A stretch of DNA of 35,583 nt from Synechococcus sp. UW140 (GCA_945872185.1 CAMBZX010000009.1:1-35583), one strand, 5' to 3'; counted from the first letter of the stretch, positions 9,075 through 18,231 are shown. Notes: generated from the sequence alone by a model not told the origin. Numbers and translations are program-made.

Positions 9075-10730
9075 ATGAGCTCCCCGTCTCCCAGCGCCGC
9101 CGCCGTCTCCGCCGCCAGCGGTGGTCCGAACTTCCACAGCTCACCCCTGCCCGATGCCAGCCAACTGCAGGTGGCCAACGGCGCCCACTTTGACGTGGTG
9201 ATCATCGGCAGCGGCGCCGGCGGCGGCACCCTGGCCCGCCATCTGGCTGGGACAGGCCTCAAGGTGCTGGTGCTGGAGCGGGGCGACTGGCTGCCCCAGG
9301 AACCCCAGAACTGGGATGCGGAGGCGGTGTTCCAGCAGAACCGCTATGTGTCGAAGGATCCCTGGCTCGACAAGCACGGCAAGGCCTTCCAGCCCGGCAG
9401 CCATTACTTCGTCGGTGGCGCCACCAAGATGTATGGCGCCGCCCACTTCCGCCTGCGCCAGCAGGATTTTGAAGAACTCGCTCACTTCGATGGCACCTCG
9501 CCGGCCTGGCCCCTGCGCTACGCCGACTTCGAGCCCTGGTACCAGCAGGCGGAGGAGATGTATCACGTGCACGGCCAGCGGGGCGAGGATCCCACCGAGC
9601 CCCCGTGCAGCGGCCCCTATCCCCATCCGCCGGTGGCCCATGAGCCGCGCATGCAGAAGCTGGTGGACGACCTGCGCTCCGGCGGGCTCCATCCCTTCCA
9701 CGCCCCCAGCGGCGTGCTGCTCGACGAGGCCAACCTGGCCTTCAGCCGCTGCCGCAAGTGCAACTGCTGCGATGGCTTCCCCTGCCTGGTGCACGCCAAG
9801 TCGGATGCGGAGGTGCTGGGGATGCGGCCGGCCCTGGCGTCGCCCACCGTGTCGCTGCTGACCCGGGCCCAGGTGAAACGCTTGATCACCGACGACTCCG
9901 GCCGCAGCGTCAAAGCCGTGGAGCTCGAACGCGACGGCGAACCGATGACCGTCAGCGGCGATGTGGTGGTGGTGAGCTGTGGCGCCGCCAACAGCGCCCG
10001 GCTGCTGCTGATGTCGGCGAACGACAAGCATCCCCGCGGCCTGGCCAACGGCTCCGATCAGGTGGGCCGCCACTACATGTTCCACAACAGCAAGGCGATG
10101 GTGGCCCTGGCCCACGAGCCGAATCTCACCGTGTTCCAGAAAACTGTGTCGATCAACGACTGGTATCTCGGCGATGCGGACTTCGACTACCCGATGGGCA
10201 ACATCCAGATGACGGGCAAGACCAGCGGCACGATCATGAAGGGCTATGCGCCGCTGGAAACCTTCCTGATGCCGGGCTGGAGCATGGACAAGATCGCCGA
10301 ACACGCGATCGACTTCTGGATCTCCAGCGAAGATCTCCCCGATCCAAACAACCGCGTGACCGTGACCGGCACCGGCCAGATCCAGCTGAGCTACACCCCC
10401 AACAATCTCACCGCTTCCCAGCGCCTGGTGAGCCGGCTGGAGGGCATGCTCGATCGCCTCTATCTGCGTAAGCACCTGGTGGAACGCCAGATCTACATCG
10501 CCAACAGCATGGGCATCGCCGCCGTGGGTCACCAGGCCGGCACCTGCCGCTTCGGCAGCGATCCAGCCAGCTCGGTGCTGGATCTCAACTGCAAAGCCCA
10601 CGAACTCGACAACCTCTACGTTGTCGACACCAGCTTCATGCCGACGATCGGCGCCGTGAACCCCTCGCTCACCGCCATCGCCAATGCCCTGCGGGTGGGC
10701 ACCCATCTGGTTGAGCGGCTGCGCGGTTGA
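9075..10730 (+). CDS. GMC-family FAD oxidoreductase (GMC2)
   Basis: FDVVIIGSGAGGGTLARHLAGTGLKVLVLERG; GHQAGTCRFGSDP; VDTSFMPTIGAVNPSLTAIANALRVG; ORF opens at 8940 but ATG at 9075 (MSSPSPSAAAV) is the likelier start. Confidence 0.9.
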   Translation: MSSPSPSAAAVSAASGGPNFHSSPLPDASQLQVANGAHFDVVIIGSGAGGGTLARHLAGTGLKVLVLERGDWLPQEPQNWDAEAVFQQNRYVSKDPWLDKHGKAFQPGSHYFVGGATKMYGAAHFRLRQQDFEELAHFDGTSPAWPLRYADFEPWYQQAEEMYHVHGQRGEDPTEPPCSGPYPHPPVAHEPRMQKLVDDLRSGGLHPFHAPSGVLLDEANLAFSRCRKCNCCDGFPCLVHAKSDAEVLGMRPALASPTVSLLTRAQVKRLITDDSGRSVKAVELERDGEPMTVSGDVVVVSCGAANSARLLLMSANDKHPRGLANGSDQVGRHYMFHNSKAMVALAHEPNLTVFQKTVSINDWYLGDADFDYPMGNIQMTGKTSGTIMKGYAPLETFLMPGWSMDKIAEHAIDFWISSEDLPDPNNRVTVTGTGQIQLSYTPNNLTASQRLVSRLEGMLDRLYLRKHLVERQIYIANSMGIAAVGHQAGTCRFGSDPASSVLDLNCKAHELDNLYVVDTSFMPTIGAVNPSLTAIANALRVGTHLVERLRG

Positions 10731-10870
10731 TGCCCCCAACCGCACCCAGGCGTCTGGGTCCGGCCACCTGCGGCGCTCCGGCCTGCAGCGGCCGGATCCA
10801 CCAGCGGCCTTTGGCTGGCGGGGTTGCCATGATCCTGGGGCAGGCTGGACAACGGCCGGGCTGAGTGGAG

Positions 10871-12211
10871 ATGCGCACCTTGGACCCTCGCCCTGTGGAG
10901 CCGCTGCCGACAGCCCTGCGCCGCGACGCCCCGCTGTCCCATTCCGAGCGGCGGGTGCTGGTGGCGCTGGCCAGCGCCTGGGCCCTCACCGCCGGCTGGT
11001 TTCTATTTTGGCCGGTGCCCACCGAGGTGATCGGCCGCGGCGTCGTGATCGTGCCCGGTGGCGCCACCGTGATCGACGCCCGGGCCGAGGGCCAGATCCT
11101 CAGCCTGCCGGTGCGGGTCGGAGACGAGGTGCAGCGGGGCCAGACCCTGATCCGCCTCTTCCTGCCCGCCCTGGAGCAGCAGCTGCGCCGCCAGGAGAAG
11201 GATCTGAGCGAACTGATCCGCATCAACGCCGATCTCGACCAGCGCGACCGGGGGCGCCTGGCCTCGGCTGGGCGGTTGCGGGACACGGCCCTGGCCAAAC
11301 TCGAAGCCGACCGCCAGCGCTTTCAAGCCCTGCGCCGCATCTATGACCAGAAGGTGGCTGATTTCCGCCATCTGGCCCGCCGCGAGGTCGTGGCCCCCCT
11401 GGCCCAGGAGGTGGTGGCCAGCGAAGACCGGGCCGTCCAGCTGGGCAACAGCCTTGCCGAGGTGGGGATCCGCCAGCGGGAGGCGATCGATGTCTGGGAG
11501 AAGGTGAAGCTGGAGATCGAGACCGAGGCCCAGCGCCGTCGTTACGCCATCGACGATGCCCGCCGTGCCGTGCGGGTGACCCAGACCCAACTGCGTTACG
11601 ACGGCACCCTCAGCGCCGATCGCGACGGGCGCATCCTCGATCTGCAGGTGGTGCGCGGCCAGACCGTGAAGGCGGGGGAACGGCTCGGCACCCTCGGCAG
11701 CCGCCAGGGCGAAGCACTGCGCGCCGTGGCCTACTTCGCACCGGCCGATGCCCGCCGGTTGCGACCGGGCCTGGCGATGGAGGTGGTGCCGGACTGGAAT
11801 GAACGGGGCCGTTTCGGCGGCATTCGCGGACGGGTGCAACGGGTGAGCCTGCTGCCCGCCACCCCTGAGGATGTGAACACCACCATGGGCAATCCCCAGC
11901 TGGCCGAAGCCCTGGTGCGCAACGGGCCCGTGCTGCGCACCGAGATCGAGCTGCTGAGTGTCGACCCGAACCGCTCGGGCTCAGGGAGGCGATCCAGCCT
12001 GGACGGCTATCGCTGGACGATCAGCCGCGGCAGCAGTGTCTTCCCGATCCGCGAAGGGCTGACGCTCAAGGCCCATGGCTACGTGGAATGGCGCACGCCG
12101 GCCAGCTACCTGTTGCCGATCCTGCGCGACCTAACCGGCAGTTACCGCACCTTGCGCCAGCAGGAGCGCCAGGATGACCGCGAGCTGCGCCAGCGGGGCA
12201 CGCTGCCATGA
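10871..12211 (+). CDS. HlyD-family membrane fusion/adaptor protein resembling NHLM-type secretion adaptors
   Basis: One N-terminal TM, TEVIGRGVVIVPGGATVIDARAEGQILSLPVRVGDEVQRGQTLIRL biotinyl-lipoyl-like motif, long coiled coil; start may be GTG 10865. Confidence 0.8.
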   Translation: MRTLDPRPVEPLPTALRRDAPLSHSERRVLVALASAWALTAGWFLFWPVPTEVIGRGVVIVPGGATVIDARAEGQILSLPVRVGDEVQRGQTLIRLFLPALEQQLRRQEKDLSELIRINADLDQRDRGRLASAGRLRDTALAKLEADRQRFQALRRIYDQKVADFRHLARREVVAPLAQEVVASEDRAVQLGNSLAEVGIRQREAIDVWEKVKLEIETEAQRRRYAIDDARRAVRVTQTQLRYDGTLSADRDGRILDLQVVRGQTVKAGERLGTLGSRQGEALRAVAYFAPADARRLRPGLAMEVVPDWNERGRFGGIRGRVQRVSLLPATPEDVNTTMGNPQLAEALVRNGPVLRTEIELLSVDPNRSGSGRRSSLDGYRWTISRGSSVFPIREGLTLKAHGYVEWRTPASYLLPILRDLTGSYRTLRQQERQDDRELRQRGTLP

Positions 12212-12465
12212 CCAGGGACAACACCCCCTCAGCGACGACCGCCGGCAGCCTGCGCCATGAACTGCCCTGGCTGGCCCTGGAGGCCGCCTTGCTGGTGGTG
12301 CTGCTGCACGCCAATGCCCCGGAGGTGTGGTTCTGGTTCGCAGCCCTGCTGGTGCTGCTGATCTGGCGCACCATGGCCTGGCAGAACCGGCGCTGGGAAC
12401 GGCTCCAGGCCGAAGTTCAGGAGCCTCCGAACACCAGCGGCAGCTCCACCGGCAACCCCGGCTGA
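12208..12465 (+). CDS. Small 85-aa membrane protein
   Basis: ATGA overlap with the adaptor gene; two predicted hydrophobic segments; C-terminal codons overlap the convergent tolC. Confidence 0.6.
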   Translation: MTRDNTPSATTAGSLRHELPWLALEAALLVVLLHANAPEVWFWFAALLVLLIWRTMAWQNRRWERLQAEVQEPPNTSGSSTGNPG

Positions 12466-14120
12466 GGCGGCACCGGCAGCAGTTCGCGCAGCAGCTGGGC
12501 GTAGCTCACATTGGCCAGCGTGGTCGATTCGGCCACCCCCTCCATCGCCCCGGTGAGGGTGGACACGGTGACGGCCACATCGCTGTAATCGGCCAGCCCC
12601 AGCTGATAGCGGGCGCGCACGTCGCGGAAGGCCTCGCGCGAGGCGCTGTAGGAGGCGCGGGCCGCCACGATCTGGCCCAGGGCGGCGCGATGGTCGTAGA
12701 AGGCGGCCTCCAGGCGCTGGCGGATGGCATTGCGCTCCCGGGCCAGGGTCTGATCGGTGCGGGCCGCGGCGGCGCGGCTGGCGGCCACCGCTCCGGCGGT
12801 GACGCCGCCATCGAAGAAGCGCCAGTGCAGCTGCAGGCCGGCGGCCCAGTCGGCGCTTTGATTGAGCAACTGGGGGATATGGGCCGAGCCGCAACAGCCC
12901 TCCAGCTGGATCAGGGGCTGGGTGATCACCCCCTCGCCATAGCCGGCTGAGGCCACCAGCCGCAGGCTGGGCAGCAGCTCGGCGGCGCGGCGATCAGCCT
13001 GGCGCAGCAGGGCATCGCGGGCGGCCTGCAGGGCCTTGAGCTGGGGGTTGTCGCTCCAGCCGCGCAGGATCGTCGGCTCCAGCTCCAGGGGCCAGGGTGG
13101 CTGCAGTCGCACCGCCTCGCTGGCCCGCAGGCTGACATCAAAGGGAACGTTGATCAGGTTGCTGAGCTGGCGCTGGCGGCTGAGCCGCAACGCCTCGGCC
13201 TGCTCCAGCCGATAACGGCTCTGTTGCAGGGAGGCCTCGGCCCGCAGCAGATCGAGCCGGGGCACCAGGCCCACCTGCTTGAGGGCCGCCACCTGATCAC
13301 GCACCACCGTGTCACTGGCGACGACGGCCTGGCGAATGCGCTGCAGTTGATCAGCCAGCTGCAAGCCGTAGTAGGCGACGCTGACATCCAGCTGCAGCTG
13401 ACGCAGCCGATCCCCGTAGCGCTGGCGCGAGGCCTTGAGGCTGTCCTCGGCCTCGGCGATGGCGGCGGTACGGCCCGGGCTGATCAGCTCCCAACCCAGC
13501 TCCATCCGGGCTGCCGCCGCGCCGACATTGGTCTGCAGCACATTCCAGCCCTGCGGCTTGACCAGAAACGGCGATCCCACCGGGTAGAAGCCGACATTGT
13601 CGGTCCAGACCGAGCTGTAGGAGCGCTCCTGGCGGTACCCCCCCGCCAGGTTCAGGCCCAGCTCGGGCCACCAGCGCCCGCGGGCCGAACCGACCAGATC
13701 CTGCTGCTCGCGCACGCTCAGCACGGCGGCGGCCAGATCGGGATCGTTGCGCAAGGCCACCAGCAAGGCCTCGGCCAGGCTGAGGCGCTGACGCCGCTGG
13801 ATGCGCACCGCCGCCGGCGTGGTGGGCAAGGCGGTGGCAGCCGGCGCCGGCAGGCCCTCGAGAACGGCCGCAGCCGCCGGCCCTGAGCCCTGCGCGTCTG
13901 AAGCCCCCTCAGACTCGGCCGAGCCCGGCAGCAGGCTGCGGTCCAGCAGCTCCAGATCGTGCTGGAAGCCCTGCAGGCTGCGCAACAGCGCCGAGGAGGG
14001 GGGAGGCAGTCGCTGCGGTTGGGGCGCCGGGATCAATGGCTGGGCCAGGGCTGGCGGCAGCGCTGCCAGAAATCCGAAGGCCAGCCCGGGGGCGGACCGC
14101 AGCCAGCGGGGCCGGATCAT
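12417..14120 (-). CDS. TolC-family outer membrane efflux protein
   Basis: Signal peptide MIRPRWLRSAPGLAFGFLAALPPALAQP; long alpha-helical TolC repeats (RLRQLQLDVSVAYYGLQLADQL, RYQLGLADYSDVAVTVSTL); ATGA overlap with the upstream gene. Confidence 0.85.
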   Translation of the reverse strand: MIRPRWLRSAPGLAFGFLAALPPALAQPLIPAPQPQRLPPPSSALLRSLQGFQHDLELLDRSLLPGSAESEGASDAQGSGPAAAAVLEGLPAPAATALPTTPAAVRIQRRQRLSLAEALLVALRNDPDLAAAVLSVREQQDLVGSARGRWWPELGLNLAGGYRQERSYSSVWTDNVGFYPVGSPFLVKPQGWNVLQTNVGAAAARMELGWELISPGRTAAIAEAEDSLKASRQRYGDRLRQLQLDVSVAYYGLQLADQLQRIRQAVVASDTVVRDQVAALKQVGLVPRLDLLRAEASLQQSRYRLEQAEALRLSRQRQLSNLINVPFDVSLRASEAVRLQPPWPLELEPTILRGWSDNPQLKALQAARDALLRQADRRAAELLPSLRLVASAGYGEGVITQPLIQLEGCCGSAHIPQLLNQSADWAAGLQLHWRFFDGGVTAGAVAASRAAAARTDQTLARERNAIRQRLEAAFYDHRAALGQIVAARASYSASREAFRDVRARYQLGLADYSDVAVTVSTLTGAMEGVAESTTLANVSYAQLLRELLPVPPQPGLPVELPLVFGGS

Positions 14121-14389
14121 GGCGGATCGGTCCTGGGCGGCGACGGCAATGGCCCTGAAGGGGGCGGGGGCGGGGCCGCCATGGCGTGGGAAGCCTGCAT
14201 CAGATCGTGGAGCCCCAGGGTGGTGCGGGCCAGGCAACCAATTGAGAAACAGATGGCGGCGCTGCCGAACAGGCCCAGCTTCGCCTCCTGGGTCTCGCCA
14301 TCGATGCGGGTCATGGCCAGCAGCACCACACCGGCAGCCAGCCAGGGCAGGGTGACGACCAGGGCGATCTGGGAGCGGGTCATCGCCAT
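14117..14389 (-). CDS. Small 90-aa membrane protein, paralog of the next gene
   Basis: Contains KLGLFGSAAICFSIGC; stop overlaps the tolC start, start overlaps the upstream stop. Confidence 0.65.
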   Translation of the reverse strand: MAMTRSQIALVVTLPWLAAGVVLLAMTRIDGETQEAKLGLFGSAAICFSIGCLARTTLGLHDLMQASHAMAAPPPPPSGPLPSPPRTDPP

Positions 14390-14661
14390 CAGCGCAGGCC
14401 GAGTTGCTGGCGCAACTGCACCTCCAGCTGGCGCACGGCGTTGACCCGGGCCATGGCCCAGGAGAGCTTGCAGACGCAGCCGATCGAGAAGCAGATCGCC
14501 GCATTGCCGAACAGCCCCCAGGCATGGCTCTGCAGGGCGAAATCCTCCTCGAGCAACAGCCGCAACGCCAGGATCACCAGCAGCGACGCCACCACCCAGG
14601 GCCCGTACACCCAGCCCACAAAAAACTGATCGACAAACAGCCGGCGGGGCGGCGTGGCCAT
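14389..14661 (-). CDS. Small about 90-aa membrane protein with shared GLFGxAAICFSIGC motif
   Basis: MATPPRRLFVDQFFVGWVYGPW...WGLFGNAAICFSIGCVCKL; ORF opens at 14685. Confidence 0.65.
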   Translation of the reverse strand: MATPPRRLFVDQFFVGWVYGPWVVASLLVILALRLLLEEDFALQSHAWGLFGNAAICFSIGCVCKLSWAMARVNAVRQLEVQLRQQLGLR

Positions 14662-14938
14662 GACCTCAGGCCCCAGGAGGTGCAAGTCTGCCGGCCGCCG
14701 GGGGCGATCACGCCCGAACGCGGCCGCCGGCCCAGCTGGCCATCTGGGCGACGCCGGCCGACGGACGTGGTTGCGGGGGCTGGCAGCTCCGCGAGCCTGG
14801 CTGGCTTGCGGCCCCGGCTCCGGTCTGGTGACAGGGCCGAGGCTGGCACTCTGTGGCCTGTGCGGTTGGGCGAGGAATGCGGCAGGGCGCCGACCTGGGC
14901 TCCCAGTGGCTGCCGGGTTGGGGCCGTGCTGGGTGTGA

Positions 14939-17284
14939 TCAGCTAACGCTGACGATATGGACGCTCAGATCGTTCCAATCGTAGTCGGAGTGAACACCCT
15001 TGAGGTCCTCGAATCCGAGATGGTTTTTTCCGAGCAGCCGCATCTGCGGGTTGTCGCCGTCGGCGGCGTCGGCCGGGCCGGAGCAGAAGACATTACCCTC
15101 CTGCGTGATCAGAACGGGGCTGAAAAGGCCGTCCTGCTTGACATCCCAAAAGAGGTCTGAGGAGATTGTCCTGCCTGTCTGTCTGATCTGAAAACCGGGA
15201 TCCAGCAGGAAGTCGATCTGCTCGCGGAACAGATCACTGTTGATGGCGATCTTCTGATCGCCGACCGTGCCGAGCGGCAGACCAGTGACGGAATCAACAT
15301 TGAGCCTGACGAAGCCGAGCCGGTTCTCGAAGGCACAGTCGGTGCTGACGCTGAGCTCGACCCGCTGGCCCTCGCGGAGCTGCAGCAGGCCATCGGTGGC
15401 AGAGGCCTGGGGAGCGGCGATCTGATCGAGGGCGGAAGGTGTGGTCCCGACTGGATCAGCGATCACATTGAACTGCAGGCTCGCTGGCTGGGAGCCGTCG
15501 TCAGTGCGGAGCAAGACCTCGAAGTTGCCCGTGTCGCCCACAGCGCGAATCTCGGTGGAAACGCTGTCGCGGCCATCGCCGCTGCGCGACAGCAGCCGGA
15601 ACTCGAGCGTTTCTCCGACCTGGAGCAGGACGCTCTCACGGCCGAGGGACTGGAGCTGACTGGCCTCGGCCGTGGTGCCCCCGATGCTGCCGATCACCTC
15701 GGAGCGCCCATCCTTGCGTGTGCGCAGGATCTCGATGTGCATGGGGCGTTCGCCCTCTTGCTTGGTGGCCTGGAGCAGGACGGTGAGCAGGCCGAAGTCC
15801 TCGCTGACCACCTGCAGGCTGTCGCCGTTGAGAACCAGGGCAGGGGGAGTGGGGGCGTTCTTGCGGAAGGACTGGAACCAGTCGATCAGGTTCTGGTCGG
15901 TGCCTGCGGGATGGTCCTTGGAGGCGAGGAGGGCGTTAAGAAATGCTTGGTCGTGGGAAGCTCCATCAACTGGTACCAAGGTCACCTTGGGGCCACCGGC
16001 CTCGGCAAGCCCCGGGTCGACGAGCTCGGGGGGCAGCGCCTCATCCTCAAGCCCGTACCAGGCCTTCAAGGGTGTGCTGTAGGTCCAGTAGCGGGGTGAG
16101 TTGGCCTTGATCTCCTCCAAGAACTGGCGCACCACCCCCACTGGACGATCCAGCGCCCCATCGACGAGCATCTCGGCGCCAGTGAAGCCGGGGGTCGTCG
16201 TCCAGACCTCCCGGCCATCACGGATCACATTGACCTGCCAGGCATCGTTGCTGAAGACGCTTGGCGGCCCAATTCGGACGACCGCATCGCCAAACTCGGC
16301 AAAGCGTTTGATCACCTCTCGATAGGTCACGTCAAGAGGATTGCGGATGACTTCACCTATGGAACTTATGGCTGCAGGGATCACCGCGTCTTTGACAATG
16401 GCATCAAACAGGCCGCTCAGCCCCTCCCAGGACTCATGGCTGCGGAGCAGGATGCCGACGCACAGCGGTATCCAGGCGCCGGGGTCAAGAGGTTCCTTGG
16501 GATCCATCATCTGGCGGCTTATCCACCATCGGAAGGACTTTTCAAACTCATTAAATGGGGTCTCGGCGGCGACTGCCGCCACCGGAATCTGAAGGGCCTC
16601 CAGGGCCTGCAGGGACCATTGGGTGTTTGCGCCGCCTTGGGACTGGCCAGTCAAAAAGAGTTGGCTGGGCTGTATGCCCAACCCACTCAGCACCGATCGA
16701 CTGGCCTCTAAAAAACCGACGATGGCCTCTGTGGTTGGCTTCTTGACGGCATAGGCCTGCTGTATGTTATTAACGCCAAAGCCGACATAGTCGGCGGCGA
16801 TCATGCTGTAGCCCTTGTCCGCCAGCAGGGCGCCGGTGAGAAGCGTCTGGAAGGATCCCACCGCCCAGCCCCCATCCGGCTCTCTGAACACAACATTGGA
16901 GGATGTGGAATCGCGATTAAACAGAGTGCCATGACTATAGAGGGCAAGGGGCATTTTGCCGGGCATCTCCTGGCCTTCCACGCGATCGGGCACCATTAGC
17001 AAGCCGGAAACAACTTGCTGACGCGGATAATTCGGGTTATTGACATCAATCGTATAGCACACGCGATAGAAAGTTGCGCCACTGCTAATAGTCGGCGTCG
17101 CCAGAGTCTGGGGTATTGGAAAGTTGTAATAGGGCAGCTGCTCGGCAATCAGGGTCGTCAGCTCTTGGGCTGTGAGGCTGCCAATCAGCTCGTAACTGGT
17201 GCCTGGAGCGGTGATCGTCATCTCACCAATGCCGGTCAAGGTATTTTCGGAGGAAACGCTAGCAACACTTGCTCGAGTTTTCAA
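14939..17284 (-). CDS. Alpha/beta-hydrolase (lipase/esterase-like) with C-terminal DUF4114-like domain
   Basis: GQSQGG nucleophile elbow, C-terminal HLGFEDLKGVHSDYDWNDLSVHI; TTG start overlapping the upstream stop, or ATG at 17221. Confidence 0.75.
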   Translation of the reverse strand: MKTRASVASVSSENTLTGIGEMTITAPGTSYELIGSLTAQELTTLIAEQLPYYNFPIPQTLATPTISSGATFYRVCYTIDVNNPNYPRQQVVSGLLMVPDRVEGQEMPGKMPLALYSHGTLFNRDSTSSNVVFREPDGGWAVGSFQTLLTGALLADKGYSMIAADYVGFGVNNIQQAYAVKKPTTEAIVGFLEASRSVLSGLGIQPSQLFLTGQSQGGANTQWSLQALEALQIPVAAVAAETPFNEFEKSFRWWISRQMMDPKEPLDPGAWIPLCVGILLRSHESWEGLSGLFDAIVKDAVIPAAISSIGEVIRNPLDVTYREVIKRFAEFGDAVVRIGPPSVFSNDAWQVNVIRDGREVWTTTPGFTGAEMLVDGALDRPVGVVRQFLEEIKANSPRYWTYSTPLKAWYGLEDEALPPELVDPGLAEAGGPKVTLVPVDGASHDQAFLNALLASKDHPAGTDQNLIDWFQSFRKNAPTPPALVLNGDSLQVVSEDFGLLTVLLQATKQEGERPMHIEILRTRKDGRSEVIGSIGGTTAEASQLQSLGRESVLLQVGETLEFRLLSRSGDGRDSVSTEIRAVGDTGNFEVLLRTDDGSQPASLQFNVIADPVGTTPSALDQIAAPQASATDGLLQLREGQRVELSVSTDCAFENRLGFVRLNVDSVTGLPLGTVGDQKIAINSDLFREQIDFLLDPGFQIRQTGRTISSDLFWDVKQDGLFSPVLITQEGNVFCSGPADAADGDNPQMRLLGKNHLGFEDLKGVHSDYDWNDLSVHIVSVS

Positions 17285-18231
17285 CTCGCTCTCAGCCGCA
17301 GCACCGTTAGCAGCTTCTCAAACACCGGCGGCAGCGGCGCCTCGAACAGCATCCGCTCGCCGCTGATCGGATGGTCGAGGCCCAGGGTCACCGCATGCAG
17401 GGCCTGTCCCGGCAGCTCGATCGGCAGCTTGCGGCAACGGCTATAGAGCGGATCGCCGACGATCGGATGGCCCATGTGGGCGCAGTGCACCCGGATCTGA
17501 TGGGTGCGGCCGGTGTCGAGCTTGAAGCGCAGCAAGGTGTAATCCCCCAGCCGCTCCTGCAGACTCCAGTGGGTGCGGGCTTCACGGCCGCTGCCATCGT
17601 CCATCACGGCGTACTTCTTGCGATCGATCGGATGGCGATCGATCGCACCCACCAGGATGCCCGAATCACCCACTGGCAGGCCGTGAACCACCGCCAGATA
17701 GTTGCGGGAGGCGATCCGTTTCTGGATCTGCACCTGCAGCTTCACCAGAGCCTCCTGGCTCTTGGCCACAACGATGCAGCCCGTCGTGTCCTTGTCGAGG
17801 CGATGGACAATGCCGGGTCGCATCTCACCGCCGATGCCGGGCAGGTCGGGGCAATGGTGCAGCAGACCATTGACCAGGGTGCCGTCCTTGTTGCCCGGCG
17901 CCGGATGCACGGTGAGGCCGGCGGGCTTATTGATCACGATGATGTGATCGTCCTCGAAGAGCACATCCAGCGGGATGTCCTGGGCCACCAGGTAGGGCAA
18001 GGGCTCCGGCGGCGGCATCCACAGCTGCACGATGTCGTTGGGACGCAGGGGTGTCTTGGCGCGGCCAGTGACGCCATTCACCTGCACATAGCCGGCTTCG
18101 ATGAACTTCTGAATGCGAGCCCGGCTCTGCTCCGGACGCTGGGCCACCAGCCAACGATCCAGGCGCATCGGCAGGGGCCTGGGGTAGTGGAGTGTCAGCA
18201 GTTCACCCTCTCCTTCGCCGAAGCTGCTCAT
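17281..18231 (-). CDS. RluA/RluD-family 23S rRNA pseudouridine synthase
   Basis: S4 domain (MRLDRWLVAQRPEQSRARIQKFIEAGYVQVNG) and GIVHRLDKDTTGCIVVAKS, KLDTGRTHQIRVH motifs. Confidence 0.93.
   Translation of the reverse strand: MSSFGEGEGELLTLHYPRPLPMRLDRWLVAQRPEQSRARIQKFIEAGYVQVNGVTGRAKTPLRPNDIVQLWMPPPEPLPYLVAQDIPLDVLFEDDHIIVINKPAGLTVHPAPGNKDGTLVNGLLHHCPDLPGIGGEMRPGIVHRLDKDTTGCIVVAKSQEALVKLQVQIQKRIASRNYLAVVHGLPVGDSGILVGAIDRHPIDRKKYAVMDDGSGREARTHWSLQERLGDYTLLRFKLDTGRTHQIRVHCAHMGHPIVGDPLYSRCRKLPIELPGQALHAVTLGLDHPISGERMLFEAPLPPVFEKLLTVLRLRAS

Noticed and set aside
9141-10745. 534-aa minus-strand ORF antisense to GMC2
   Set aside because: Mirror frame of a clear GMC oxidoreductase; no recognisable domain.
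10759-10796. TCCGGCC/GGCCGGA inverted repeat between GMC2 and the adaptor gene
   Set aside because: Seven bp with a 24-nt loop and no T-tract; too weak for a terminator call.
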